64,000 bases of DNA from Margaritifera margaritifera (GCA_029931535.1 JAQPZY010000702.1:186001-250000); one strand, 5' to 3'; shown: positions 1 to 12,312, numbered from the stretch's first letter. Notes: generated by a model not told the origin, from the letters alone. Translations and numbers: made by a program.

Positions 1-87
1 ATGAATAATTCCGAAACATAATACGAAGCTTGTTTTCACATTTATTCATTTTCCCTGAGATATAGAGGATATGTACGTTTTTTGAGT

Positions 88-204
88 AGATATAGGTAAA
101 TATTTCACGAGTGAAGTGGAAACATTGTATTGTAACGAGTGACGAAGAAACGAGTGACAATAAAAAATGTTTCCACTTTGTGAGTGAAATATTTCCTTAT
201 ATCT
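88..204. repeat. Inverted repeat, hairpin or MITE-like
   Basis: The left arm (88-133) and right arm (157-204) are imperfect reverse complements over about 46 bases, at roughly 85% identity. Both arms read AGATATA-GG-AAATATTTCAC followed by AAGTGGAAACATT and end in TATTGT. The 23-base loop holds two copies of CGAGTGA. The layout fits a foldback or miniature inverted-repeat element. No target duplication was established and no coding potential is seen. Confidence 0.6.
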
Positions 205-1069
205 AATAAAAAATAGATTTTCTTTTTATTGTATATTTTTAAAGGCAAAAATCTTCGATTTGTATGGATTTGTTTCTCCATTCTGTGTCAATGCGATTAA
301 CGGCTGCATTACTACATCGATAAAAAGATTTTCCGACATTTTACAATAATTTTAGGACAGCGACTGTTTACAAATTCAGATTGTACATATAATGATTAAA
401 ATTGTGTATTTTGTCAAATTTATAAATTGTGATGCGAAAATGAAGATAATTTATTATTCGTTAACTCATTTATTGCTCAGGATGATAGAATGAACATTGC
501 TGGGGTGGGGATACTATAGCAACATGACAAAACGCTCTAACAGACTTCAGAGCTTAACATCATTTAACAACAGATTTTAATGATTGTGCGTTTACTTGTA
601 AGGATTATGGCTGCAATTTTTATTTATTTTTGCATTCAGACGTAAATTTTGTGTTTTGGCATGCTTGCAGTCTATTTTGGTAATAAACGCTGCACCCAAA
701 GTTTGGTTGTCACTTAAGTTCGGTTTGCAATCGACACTAGTGAATGCCTGATTTCTCCGTTGTTTTCAGACATGATTATGATTATGATGACAGTTGAAAA
801 CGCTACTTAAACAATGTGTTTACTATATGTAATCAAGAATTGTTCTTTGAGTGTAACAGCTAACATGTATGGGTGACACAGAATATTGAATATTAACAGG
901 TCATGTATGTTAAATCAGTGACAATTTGTATGATTTATGTGGGAAGCTAATTATAAAGAAGTTAATAGTTGAAGCTTGTTTTTTGTTGTTTGGGATTCAT
1001 TTTTATACATTCTTGACATAAATGTATACTAGAGGTCACAGTCTGTACACATTTTAAGATCTATTCATC

Positions 1070-1071
<2 letters not shown>
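205..1071. other. AT-rich non-coding DNA
   Basis: No reading frame, exon border or repeat that I could recognise. Plain AT-rich intergenic or intronic sequence upstream of the GA microsatellite. Confidence 0.5.

Positions 1072-1160
<89 letters not shown>
1072..1160. repeat. (GA)n microsatellite
   Basis: An uninterrupted GA run of about 80 bases degrades into AAGAGAGAAGGAAAAGAAG. It creates a spurious Leu/Ser-rich frame on the minus strand. Confidence 0.97.
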
Positions 1161-1272
1161 GGAAAAGAAGAAGAAAGAATAAAATAGGCCTAAATATGGA
1201 AATACAGGTCTGAGGACCATACACAAGGGCATATATACTTCCTAAATGGAAAAAGAACGTAGTTCCCAAAGT

Positions 1273-1320
1273 GATATCGCCACTGTGGCGATAATGTGGT
1301 ATCGCCATTGTGGCGATATC
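1273..1320. repeat. Compound palindrome, GATATCGCCAC arms
   Basis: GATATCGCCAC at 1273-1283 is exactly mirrored as GTGGCGATATC at 1310-1320. The inner pair TGGCGATA / TATCGCCA lies between them, so the 48 bases hold two nested or adjacent hairpins. This could be a foldback tip or a dyad binding site. No adjacent gene is visible. Confidence 0.7.
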
Positions 1321-1439
1321 ATTATTTGTCCACTGATATATTTCAATATCTCATTATGAAATATAGAATAAAAGCTGTTATTTAACATGTAGTCTGATAC
1401 TCCGGCCATACATGTATTTACTGATAATACACAGTGGAA

Positions 1440-1905
1440 TAGATCGCAACCATTATATTTACGAGGGGGAAGCAGGATATCTCTTTTGCGCCCAATCATA
1501 TCATTCACAAATACGGAACTATTTCTCCGATATTATCTTCCTTTAGGTACCAATAATTATAGCATGGTTGATTGCAGATATTTGTGTCACATTTTATCCT
1601 AACTATCCCCGTAAACGAAAATGGTTGTCCCTAATACATTCGTGTTCAATCCTATATTAGGGCAAAACCATTATATTTGCAGGGGGAAATATATCTTTCT
1701 TGCTCTCCACTGTTTTATTCACGTATACATAAATAGTTCTCTGACATTATCTTCTTTGTTAGGTAAAATCGGTTACTGTGTCTCCACTGATGACTTGTTC
1801 TGCTAATATCGTTCGTAGGACATCCAGACAAAGAAATTTGTGTCAGTAATATCCTGTCTGAAAAGGGTTGTCGCTAATATGTTTATGTTCAGTCAAGTGG
1901 AGCTG
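1440..1905. repeat. Diverged tandem duplication, unit about 220-240 bp
   Basis: ACCATTATATTTACGAGGGGGA near 1449 recurs as ACCATTATATTTGCAGGGGGA near 1668. The TTGTCCCTAATACATTCGTGTTCA block near 1622 recurs as TTGTCGCTAATATGTTTATGTTCA near 1866. GACATTATCTTCTTTGTTAGG near 1742 matches GATATTATCTTCCTTTAGG near 1529. Two to three partial copies of one old tandem unit are present. Confidence 0.7.
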
Positions 1906-2119
1906 ATTGTTTATGAACCTCTCATTGTCCCAAAATACGACTTGGATGTGTGTGAGCTTGATTAGTTCAGTGCCACATTATAATGAGTGTAAAACAACGT
2001 GCAGTATTAACGTGTGAGAAAAATTTTGATCGTACAAATTTTGAGAGTGCATCAATTTGGTGTTATGAAGATTCGTCAGATATGATTAAAAAGTTCAACA
2101 CAAATTCCAATTTTTCATG

Positions 2120-2545
2120 GTTCTAGTTACTTAGTAATTTATTTTTACTTGATTAAGTAAACCTTTTAATACCTGATTACTTGCTTTTACCTACAAATTG
2201 CTCACTTTTACTTGGTATCACATACTTTAACAGATATTACTTAAATCAATTGCTTAAAGATTTTAAGTAATAAAATTATCTAATTTTCAAGCAAGAATTA
2301 CTTACATGTTTTACTTAAAACAAATAGTCACCTTGAAGCAGTAAAAGAAACTACTTGGTAATTTTTTCACTTGATTTTAGTAAACATTTTATAACCCGAT
2401 TAAAATTTTTGACTTCATAATTACTCATTTTTACATGGCTGCTTTAAGCAGATGTAACGTAATTCAATAAAATGAATGACAGGAGACAAGTAATAAGTAA
2501 TCAAAACACTTAATTCTGTGGCATGAATTACATGATTTACTTGAA
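2120..2545. repeat. TTACTT/AAGTAA-rich low-complexity block
   Basis: The block is dominated by irregularly spaced TTACTT and its complement AAGTAA on both strands, often within TTTTACTTAG or TTAAGTAA. A similar block lies at 10560-10765. The composition suggests a decayed simple repeat or a repeat-family internal region rather than coding DNA. Confidence 0.5.
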
Positions 2546-3513
2546 GGAAAGAAAGAAATTAGATTTCAATTCTGAGGAAATAATGACTAAACTACAACAA
2601 AAACACAATTAAATGCCTCAAATAGCTTAAGCAGTGTTATTGACTTGGGACTCTAGCTCTAGGATATAGCTAATAAACAAAGGCTTAGCATGGTATATCC
2701 CTCACTGAATTGCAGCATGTATTGAAAGTGCAGTACATATTGGACTTATGCTGGTCAAATACTGCATGCATGCAGCAATATTGCAGTACATTTCCAGCTA
2801 ACAGTGACTGTTATTCGTTTTTATAAAATTGGCTAATAGTTCACCATAAATTGCTTGCTGTTATATAAGATGAAATGTGGTTTTCCGTGACAGAGACCCA
2901 ATTTAGTATAAAGATAGTAATGGTGGTTGCTTTACGGACCATGACATATATACAGAACTTATTTGAGTTACTAAATGCACATAACTACCATGGCAGAATA
3001 GTTTTCAAACATGCTCCATTTTTTAGTTTTAACAGTCACAATTTTGCTCGTAATTTGTGAAATTTCATTGCAAGTAATACAATACATATGCAGCAACTAA
3101 TCATACAACCCTGGAGGTAACTTTCGCTAAAATAAATCATGGAGTTATCATCGTGGTGAATAAAATCAAGATTGTATTGCATTTTGCCGGTTTACGGGAC
3201 TACAATACACTGTATTGTTGCTGCTCAGTTTTGCATCCATATTTTTAGATGTCAAATGAGATGACCGTATACTCTTGCTCTACATAATAATTGAGACAAT
3301 CATTTTGCAGATCATTATTATTTACTGCTGCATCTGCCAAACTGCAGTTCTCGATGCAATGCTGTCAGTTTTTGACAATGTGATGACGAGATTAGCAAAT
3401 TACATGCAAGTTTGTCAGTCGCACGCCCGTTTTGTTAGGACTTTTTTCTTCTCACATATCAAATTCTACAGTTGCCATGATGCAGTGAACTGTAACTGAG
3501 TCAAGTTCAAAGG

Positions 3514-3515
<2 letters not shown>
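2546..3515. other. Non-coding DNA
   Basis: Short open frames only, with no motifs. I see nothing identifiable. Confidence 0.4.

Positions 3516-3557
<42 letters not shown>
3516..3557. repeat. (TA)n microsatellite
   Basis: Pure AT dinucleotide run of about 42 bases following AAAGGTC. Confidence 0.97.
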
Positions 3558-3560
<3 letters not shown>

Positions 3561-5160
3561 GGTATTCTTTTAATTTTTATATTTGTGTTCTCAGTTTTAG
3601 AAAAAGATTGGCAGTGATTCTTTTTCAAAGGTCTTAAGGAATCAAGTGAGTAATTTCATTGCTTCTTTTTAAAAGATGTACAGTCCTAAACGTTTGAAAA
3701 ATATGATGACATATGTTTCTAAGACTGTGAAGTAATTTTGGAATGTTGAACTAAATTAAATTCTTATGTTGTTTTTCCAAACAGGTAAATAGTAACAATT
3801 GTGTCCATTTTACACAGTACATGTTGCTCTAATCTATTTCAATTGATGGTACTTGAATCACACAAGAAGCAGAGGAGGATGCAGGATTTATTTCTGGCAG
3901 GATTTATTTAGAAGAGGTGGTTCACTGTACTTCAAACGGTAGGGCGGCGACCTAACCATATGACAACATCCATCCCCCACTCAACAATCTGGATTTCTAT
4001 ACTGAAGTGAAGTAAAAAGTATCTAAAAGCATCCAGAAAAAATTGTGAAGATTTTCCTACATATTGGAGAAAACGGCTCTGAGAGATTCCTGATACCTAA
4101 GAGCTTGCCTTTATGTGGATCAGCCTGAATTTCTGGAATCGTTCCTTAGTAATTCATTGGATATTATCCAGATCATACACCAACAAAGTCTCTTTTATTT
4201 GCTCTATGTGCAACAATTTTGCAACGAACGCAGTATGCTTTATTTAAAACAGACAGAATATAACAGCTAATGAAATATATTTTGTGTACCAAGCAATATT
4301 ATAAAACAAATTGAACGGCATATTAGTACATCGTGGTGCTCTATTTAGAGGTTTCATTTTAGTAAACTTTTAAATGTTATGATAGAACCTACTAATGTAT
4401 TGCACAGCTGTATGAAATAATGTTTAACTATTATAAATACTGTTTCAAACATTTATGATCAATACTGTTTCAAACAATTATGAACTTGTATTCCTTCCTT
4501 CCACTTGTTTATTTTTTTAATTTATTCATAGATTTTAGAGGTCCCCTGTGAAACTGCATGATTAATAGCGAGAAAACTTGAGCAGGTGTAATGAGTTCTT
4601 TAGAACTTGCGTCTATGTAAAACATAATAGTTTAAAGGTACACCCCCAGCAGTAGTAAAACGGTGGCACTTAAAGTACATGTAGTCTCTGCTATTATCAT
4701 GCAGTGCTTTGCATTCTCCATTGCAAAAATAAAGAAAAACAAATAAGTGTTTGCAATTTTCATTATAGATTATTTTCTTAGTCATATGATTTATTCACCG
4801 TTAAATATATTTGCCACTGTTCTGGAAACCTGTTCTATTTTGCAGTATTCATGTCCAACGTAGTTACTGCATGATAATATATTGTTTGTTTTGCTTTTTC
4901 AATTTAATTTATCGGACATAAGTTGTCAGGATTTTACATGTTCTCTTACATCACCACCTGACCTGGTGTATGGGGCATTACCTTAAATTGTTTTCTTTAC
5001 ATAGGTTCGCTAACTTAAACGCAAAACACACATATGCACAGATTCACAACAAATAATGTACACCAAGACACACTTGCGTACAAACCCAAGGTGTTGATAA
5101 ATTGCCGTTTTTTATTTTTTATTTTATTTTTTTAATGTAATATTGTTTTCTTTACTCAAA
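3558..5160. other. Non-coding DNA
   Basis: No supported gene or repeat. The short frames near 4600-4785 have no recognisable motif. The right end (about 5100-5215) is A/T-rich and may include the 3' tail of the minus-strand LINE that begins there. Confidence 0.4.
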
Positions 5161-6962
5161 AAACGAAAGTCATGCAAATGTGAAACAGCTAAAATTTAAA
5201 AATATTTTTAAAAAAATCACCTACGAAAAGTTGAAAATAGGTTCCACTTTTTCTCAAACTCATCAATTCTGTTATTCACTTTGGCTACATATTTTTCCAG
5301 CGTTTAATATGATAAAAGGCAATTTTTATAATGGGTAAGACTTGAAATGTTTGATGCACAACGTGATCTGTGTATAACATATTTTGCTAGCCGAATTAGG
5401 AAGTTAATAAGATCATCACAGTTTTTATTTACTATAAAGACATCTTTTCTTTTGATTCTAAAATTGGATCATAAGTTTGTATCCATTCCACAAATAATTT
5501 CCAAAAGTGTTCAGTATCTTAACAGTCATAAAATGAGTGCCCAGTTTGTTCAATTCAGGCCTTAGAAAATGTTCATTTATCATTATCAGTTAAATGAATT
5601 TGTTTTCCAAAACTGATTTGTGACAATATTTCTATAAAGAAATCTGAAATCAAAACTAATCAGTCTTGTATCTTTTGTACAAAGTTTAGTCAAAACAAAA
5701 AAGTTGGTCCATTCATCTGCACCAATTGCATACTCTAGCTGCCTGGACTAAGGTTATTGTTTACCATTTGGCTTTTGTATATTGGTTCTCATCAGGTCTT
5801 TATAAATTAATGTATTATTTTTTTCTTATCCTAAGAAGTAAAGTTTTGTCGAAAAGTACATGAAAATTATTTCCACTTTAAAAAATATTTATAATTTTCT
5901 TTTTCCACTTCACGGATATCTTTGAGATAAGAGTAAAGTACTGTATGCAGTTATTAGTTTGTGTTTTTTGTTTTATTTCATCAAAGCTTAAAAGAGATCC
6001 TTATGCATCAAGAAAGATGCTGAATAAGCACAACACTGTTTCTTCTCCATCTTCCGTATGATTTTAATTTATTGATATTAACTAAATTAAAATTATCTCG
6101 AGACACGTATTCGTGAAAAGTAGATGATTCTTTTTCCATAGTTATAATGCATAAATAACTTCACGCCAGTAAATGTTTTAAAATATTTCTTTGAACTTAG
6201 TTTTTCCTCATTTAAGTAAGTGTTTACCTCCAAACGTTCCAAATATTTGTTCAAAAACCAGTTTTTGCCATAAACCATCTTCGTTTAGTAAAAGACGGCT
6301 AATCCAGAATAGTCTTATATAACACACAAATGAATGCAAGTTAATCACATTTAATCCCCCTTAATTAAAATAAGCTATAAGTGTGTCTCTTTGAATGCTC
6401 TGACATTTTCTGCTCCAAATGAACTGGAAAATAATGTATTCAGTTCATTTTCTATATGGGGTGGATGATTTGGCAGAGCTGAACAAATATGAATGAATTT
6501 AGACAGAATTAAACATGCTACCAAAGTAATTTTTCCAATAAGGGATACATTTCTTCTGCTTCACCAGCCAAGCAGTTTCTTTACTTTCTTCAGCTTCGAC
6601 GGATAATTAAGTTCTATGATGTAATACAAATTCAAAGAGAAATCTACTCCCACTAATTTAAAATTGGACGTTGACCAGTTAATATAAATTTCTGGACATA
6701 CTTTTTCATTCGAAATTTTTTATTTCCAATGCTAATAGCTTTTGATTTAAAAACATTACAAAACAGACCTGAAATAAAATTCAAAATCTGTATGGCTGTC
6801 TTCAAGGATAAAGGTGAATCATCTAATAATATAAAAGCGTCATCAGCTTAATGTCCTAATTTTAACTCCATTTAATTATAGAAAATGCTTTTAATATTTG
6901 TGTTCTTTTAAATTCTATTGCAAGAAGTTCAATCTCTATTATAAATAAATAGGGTGGTAAGA
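5160..6962 (-). mobile_element. Tx1/L1-type LINE remnant: RT palm to C-terminus
   Basis: Read on the minus strand with frameshifts, the segment gives the later half of a LINE ORF2. Near 6940-6900 there is a SPYLFI-like palm segment. The catalytic YADD block lies near 6850 as a stop followed by ADDAFILLDDSPLSLKTAIQ. The thumb/connection region follows, then a stretch reading YGKNWFLNKYLERLEV (within 6093-6278). The extreme C-terminus near 5570-5230 reads DDLINFLIRLAKYVIHR and ends in a coiled, acidic/basic tail (NRIDEFEKKWN). The order matches L1/Tx1-clade ORF2. It pairs with 8885-10190, which holds the endonuclease of the same element; the L2-like LINE sits between them. It is a pseudogene with many stops. 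Confidence 0.75.
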
Positions 6963-6964
6963 TG

Positions 6965-8660
6965 AATGTCACAAACATTGTTCACGCAGCAAAATCAACC
7001 TTTTTCAGTATTAATATCACTGAAAGTTCCAGCTGCAAAGAGCCAGTCCATATTACGAACAAGCTAATGTCAATGAATTAATGTGCACCATTTCCAACGA
7101 CCATCTCTCCAGTCGACATTCCGGACCCGTTTGCAAATTTCTTCTGTGATATCAACTTGACAACACAATTTCAAGCGACTCATGGTCACCACACAGTTGT
7201 GATACATAATTTCAAAGGCAAACTTTAACATCATTTGAGTCTGTCTCAATGGATTTCTTAGGAACAATCCCGATGAAGAGCGTCCCAAAGCCATGTGAAC
7301 TTGATCCGATTCCATCATCACTGCTGCTAGAATACTTAGATTTAACATTGCCTTCACTAACCGATGTTATTAATACTTCTCTTTCATCTGGGGTTATTCC
7401 CATCATTTTTCAAAACTGCCATTGTAAAGCTAGTGTTGAAGAAACCAACGCTTGACCCTAACGATTTAAAAAAACTACCGCCCTATTTTCAACCTCCCAT
7501 TCATGTAAACAATCGTAGACAAAGTTGTTCTGGCCCAGCTTATATTTCATCAGAATTTAAATATTCTTTTAGCAATTTACAGTCTGCATACCGCCCTCGA
7601 CACAGTACCTAAACTGCCATTTTGAAAGTAGTTAATGACCTTCTCTCTGCTTTGGATAGTGGAAAGATTACAATCCTTACACTCCGTGACATATCTGCAG
7701 GATTTGACACAATAGACCATGATCTATTACTTCACCGTTTCCAGCATGTATTTGGCATTCCTGATAGAGCCTTGTTATGGTTCAAGTCATACTTATTGAA
7801 AGAACACAGATTGTGTCCGTAAATGGAAAACATTCCAGCCCAGTTGATCTATATTTTGGTGTCCCACAGGGTTCTGTTCTTGGACCCGTTCTCTTCATTC
7901 TGTACACTCAGCCCCGCTCAAGTGTCATAGAGCGTCATCCTGTGTCTCACCACTTGTACACTGATGACACCCAAATATCTAAATCTAGCCACCCAACTGA
8001 AGTTGATGTTACCATCCAAGACGTAGTGAGGTTTATTTCCAATGTGAAGTTATGGATGACATGCAACAAGCTGCAGATGAATGATGATAAAACTGAAGCC
8101 ATTCGGATCACCACACACATAATTTCTCATTCATATCTTGTACCACAAGCAATAGGATTCAGCAACACCAACATTAGATTCACACAAGCAGTACGAAACC
8201 TAGGAGTCACTCTCAACAGTAGTCTCTCATAACACCAACATGTAATAAACATACGCAATGCTGCATATCTGGAACTGTATCGTATCGGCTCCATTCGCAT
8301 TTTTTCTTTCTGTTGATGTTACTGTATGTGTTAAATCTCTTCAGTCTTGTTCATCTCAATATCTACTACATGAACTTCAAAACACAGCTTCTCATGTCGT
8401 CCTTAGAGTATCAAGAATCGAACACTCCTCCCCTGCTTTCTACCCTCCACTGGCTCCTCGTTTGACATTAGTATTCTCATTATTCCCACTACCAAATCCA
8501 GGTCCTACGGACAAGGTTCGTTTGCGTACCAGGGTCCAGCAACGTGGAACGAATTGCCTGTTGAACCTAGACACATTGACACTGTGATCTCATTCAAGAG
8601 TGCTCTAAAAATTCGCCTATATAGGCTGCAAGAACAGACTTTAGACTTAACAAGGGTTCC
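6965..8660 (+). pseudogene. Reverse transcriptase of L2/CR1-type LINE, broken
   Basis: In life this would be the RT for target-primed reverse transcription. The frames run in order with frameshifts. A linker near 7080-7240 contains PTTISPVDIPDPFANFF. Fingers follow at 7255-7610 (CELDPIPSSLL, KKPTLDPNDLK, QSAYRPRHST). The palm at 7622-7800 has the first catalytic Asp block (AGFDTIDHDLL). The conserved [14 protein letters not shown] lies at 7855-7900. The catalytic box at 7957-7975 reads YTDD instead of YADD. The thumb and C-terminal region run to about 8640. Stops near 7612 and 8232 plus several frameshifts inactivate it. The endonuclease domain is absent, as is usual for 5' truncation. CR1 and L2 are hard to separate by eye. 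Confidence 0.8.
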
Positions 8661-8718
8661 TTACCTTTAACTATTTTCTGCATGCTTTGTTTGTACTTTC
8701 ACAGTGTTTGTTTTTGTA

Positions 8719-8722
<4 letters not shown>

Positions 8723-8802
<80 letters not shown>

Positions 8803-8812
8803 CATACATACA
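8723..8812. repeat. (TA)n/(TACA)n microsatellite
   Basis: About 50 bases of TA, then TACATACATACA, more TA, and TACATACATACATG. It lies inside the 3' UTR of the L2-like LINE. Confidence 0.95.
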
Positions 8813-8884
8813 TGTCCTTATGTGTTAACTGAAATTGTAAGGCGCTGTACTAAGTCCTCAGTATTAGTATTATTTTTGTGTTAC

Positions 8885-10190
8885 CCTGAGACTGAAATTC
8901 TGAACAAAGTTGCATATCATATCCAGCGTTGTCGACCTGTTAACGTTGTTCCATCTTCCGTAATTAATTATTTGATTGTCATGTTTGCGTAATTTCTCTT
9001 TTCAAGATTAAGGAAATATTTTGATTTTTTTTTACACTAGACTTATACCACATTGTTGTTGATCTTAGCATTACACCTACCACCTCTTATTTCCTCATTT
9101 CGTCTAAGTCTGCTTGGTTTTTGTTTAGTTCTTCCATAAGAGTGGGGTTGTTGTTTTGATTCACTAAAGTATGCAACGTATGTATTTCAGCTTCAATATT
9201 CCTGAAATTTTGTTTCTGCTGCTTTGCTTTAACTTGTCAATATCGAATTGATTCTGATCTTATAATCATTTTAAGGATTTCAAAAAACAATTGATCATTA
9301 CAAGTTCGTTTCACTGCTTGTGGGATTTTCTTATCATCTTCACAATAGTATTCTTCTGCTTTGTTGACTATACAGTTCTTTTACTAAATAAATATATTCA
9401 TTTTACTTTCATTACATGGAATTGAATTTCCAGTACCCAGGACCTCTAGGTAATGCAGATGTAGGCAATTTTAATGTTACTGTTGAATGGTCTGTTTTAT
9501 AGCCAGGAATAAGAGACGAGTCCATACAATTTGAAAACATGTTTATCAGAGATTAAAAAGGTATTTCAGTCTACTCTGTTTCACATGGTTTGCCTGTCAC
9601 CAGTAAATACTCTACTGTAAGGATGGACGGTTCTCCATGGATCTAGTAAGTCTAGTTGATTCTTGATGTCCTGGACTGCAGTTTGGGCCATGGAGTGTTT
9701 ATCATGCAAAATATTATTAAAGTCAAGCTCCACATGTCATGAACAACATTCCAGTCAACACAAATGATAATAGAGAAGTTGTCAAACTTTATAATATCAT
9801 CTTTCCAATTTCTAAAGAACATAGCATTATGATCAGTATGACTATATAAATTAGCTTAAATCTCAGTCCATCAACTGATAATTCTCAAAGAATGTATCTG
9901 CACTGGCAATCATATCTGTCTCTGTGAATAAGAAATTCAATATTATTTCTAATCAGGATAGCAACACCAGCACTATTGCTAGATTTATGGCTAAAAATAC
10001 AATTTTAACCCCATTGAGCCTCCCAATACTTTTCAATCTCAGTTGTACTGTATGTCCCCTGTAAACACATAATGGATGCATTCTTCTGTCTGACCCAGCA
10101 GAAAATATCTCTTCTTTTGAGATTGGAACTGTGTAGACCACTAACATTCATTGCAAAAATTTTAATCTGGGTATCCATTGTTAAATTATA
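8885..10190 (-). mobile_element. Tx1/L1-type LINE remnant: endonuclease and linker
   Basis: The minus strand from about 10160 encodes an APE-type endonuclease start (MNVSGLHSSNLKRRDIF, then ASIMCLQGTYSTTEIEKYW). The usual catalytic Gln-Glu-Thr is Gln-Gly-Thr here. SHKSSNSAGVAIL follows near 9970. A central block reads QLDLLDPWRTVHP (about 9660) and a terminal domain near 9540-9480 contains a degraded SDH-type region. The linker helices lie near 9100-9200 (IEAEIHTLHTLVNQNNN, MEELNKNQADLDEMRK). NLEKRNYANMTIK near 8990 comes just before the RT. This is the upstream half of the LINE whose RT lies at 5160-6962. It has many stops and frameshifts. Confidence 0.75.
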
Positions 10191-10559
10191 TTGTGAATAA
10201 AACTTTCACAGAGCTTATATAACTATCATTACACAACTGGTACAATGAAAAGCACTCGCATACACCTTGAGATACACTCTCACACATACAAACACGATAT
10301 GTTTAGAAAAACAGATAAGTGTCGTACAATGACACGCACCACTGGATGCGTATATGATGATGTCTAGTATAGAGACACATGAGGTCTGTGATGGTATAGT
10401 TATTAAATTTTAACATCAATAAAATGTGGGTAAAAAACGTTTTTTGCTCATACATTTTCTTGCTTTACTAAACGATTTAAAGCAATTACATGCGAGTTCT
10501 CTATTTGTTGGTTCCTTATATAAATATACGAAAAATAAGCCAAATATATTTTGTTAGTA
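10191..10559. other. Non-coding, possible LINE 5' region
   Basis: Lies upstream (minus sense) of the Tx1-type endonuclease. No convincing ORF1 frame was seen. It could be the decayed 5' part of that LINE or flanking DNA. Confidence 0.35.
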
Positions 10560-10765
10560 AATAAAGCTCTGTGTATACTTAAAATTACTTAGTAAAATTA
10601 TTATTAAGTAATAATATTATAAATAGTATAATTATTTTTTACTAAGCAATAATATTTTACTTAGTAAAATAATTACTGCGTAAAATATTTAGTAGTTGCC
10701 TTTTACTTGCAATTACTTAATTTTCTTTTACTTCACTTGAATTACTAGTAATTACTAATTCAATT
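10560..10765. repeat. TTACTT/AAGTAA-rich block, second copy
   Basis: Dense ACTTAGTAAAAT and TTACTTAG motifs on both strands, the same vocabulary as 2120-2545. It may be a decayed simple repeat shared by two loci. Confidence 0.5.
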
Positions 10766-10849
10766 TGAACACATTTTTGTCATTTAGTTTATACTCATTT
10801 TGGGTAGAAGAAATACTTTTTAAAAGTAATTAGTAGTTATTGGTTTTTT

Positions 10850-11390
10850 TTAGTGTGGGTATATTATAATTGAGTTCCACAAGTTCCTTTTGATTTGGTC
10901 AAATTGTAAATGGGGATTTTTGCAGTGTTTTGTTTTCGTCAAACTTTTGTAAAAAGTCAATAATCTTTTCTCCAACCTACACTGGTTTAAGATCTTCCAA
11001 GACAACCTATTCAATATGGAAGTCATTCTTCCTGGTGTGTAGTCATAATTGAATGTAACAAATCTAGTTGCTCGCTTTTGGATTTTTTAAGTTCATCCTC
11101 TAATACTTGGAAGTGGGGGGCTCAAACTGTACAAGAATGTTCTAAAATAGGTCTTACTAAACCTTTGAAACAAAATTTATTAACATTTTGTTGGCAAGAT
11201 GACAAGTTATGTCTTAATAGGCCTAAAGTACGAATTTCCTTGGTGCATATTTTTAAATGTGAAGGTTACATTTCAGATCGCTAGTAATTGTGATGCCTAA
11301 ATATTTAGTTTGAGATTTCCTTGGAATGTGACATTCGGATTTTCTAAGATCATTTTTTTCTTGTCGTTTGTTTTATACTCAATTCTGTGT
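10850..11390 (-). mobile_element. CR1/L2-like LINE fragment (RT C-terminus)
   Basis: The minus strand gives the conserved post-RT region of CR1-group LINEs. KYLGITITSDLKCNLHI lies near 11310-11260. A decayed fingerprint of the transport/thumb region follows (LVRPILEYS-like near 11140). Near 11100-11030 there is a basic segment resembling the usual 'I-Q-K-R-A-T-R-F-V' stretch, and the frame ends in Leu/Lys-rich helices near 10950. Stops and frame changes are frequent. The plus-strand open frame across 11078-11284 is a shadow. Confidence 0.6.
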
Positions 11391-12300
11391 GTTAAAATGG
11401 TATAAACATTACAGTTCACCTTTACATGGAGTTAATTATTCAAAATTATAATGAAAATTACAATTAAAACGGGTATAAATGTATCACTGTTTCTTCTTAC
11501 TCCAGAACCCCTGGCTTATAGTATAGATTACTGGTAATAAAAGCAACTGATAAATAAATAAAATATTGCCATCAGAAATAGAATTTTGCAAGTTTATATT
11601 TTTTACACTCGCAAAAAATACAAGAACTAAATAAAGCTACTTTCGAGTCCAGGTTTATGACATGGTCAGTGTACACTTGTAATGATGAGATTAAGTCGAT
11701 GAAATTTAGCCAAATTGTTTTTTAGTGCACACTGTGGGAATTATGTTATTTACGGTATTTTTCATTTGTATAATTTTGAAGCTAACCTTTGTGTTTGGTA
11801 TATAAGCAACTTGATTATTTAATTTCCTTGTGCATTCTTAGTGCTTGATTGACTTAACTATTACTTCTGAAGTAGTATCAAATGCAAAGGTAACGTTCTC
11901 ATTATTATCATCATTGATTTAAATCCAGTCATTTCATAGGATCTCTGAATTTGGATTTATATTAGACTGTCAGTCATTGTAACCTTCAATGACCTAAGTA
12001 TTCAGCTTGAAAAAGTGAGACTCTCTTTATTTTGTATGATTTAATTGCTTATCCTCTATCAAAGTACAGAGTAATTCTGATCAATTAGAAGTTTTGCCGC
12101 AATGCCCGAGTGATAAAAACACGCATTATGATTATTTAGTGGTCTTGTATAATAGTTGGGACACCGAGCACAAGGTAGCAAACAATATAGACGCTACATT
12201 GTTTGTGCTTTTTACGACACCTTGACAATGTTTATGTGTACGGTTTCAAATTTTAATGTGAAAAAAAACACGCAGTGGTACACACAGGAGAAAAGACTGT
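11391..12300. other. Non-coding DNA
   Basis: AT-rich with no frames, no splice-bounded coding blocks and no repeat recognised. Confidence 0.4.
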
Positions 12301-12312
12301 ATATTATTCATC

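Larger units (their letters stand above)
6963..8878 (+). mobile_element. L2/CR1-type LINE, 5'-truncated, inserted
   Basis: A plus-strand non-LTR element that retains the linker, full RT region and 3' end. The 3' end contains the AAGGCGCTGTAC box typical of L2-like 3' UTRs and a degenerate ATT-rich tail (8860-8876). A TA microsatellite (8723-8812) has expanded within the 3' UTR. It interrupts the minus-strand Tx1/L1-type LINE, whose pieces flank it on both sides, so it is the younger insertion. No clear target-site duplication was found. About 200 codons of the host LINE are missing at the site, suggesting a deletion on or after insertion. Confidence 0.8.

Noticed and set aside
1054..1308. 84-codon minus-strand frame rich in Ser/Leu
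   Set aside because: Translation of the GA microsatellite; no gene.
11078..11284. 68-codon plus-strand frame
   Set aside because: Shadow of a minus-strand CR1/L2-like LINE fragment, whose conserved post-RT block is readable on the other strand.
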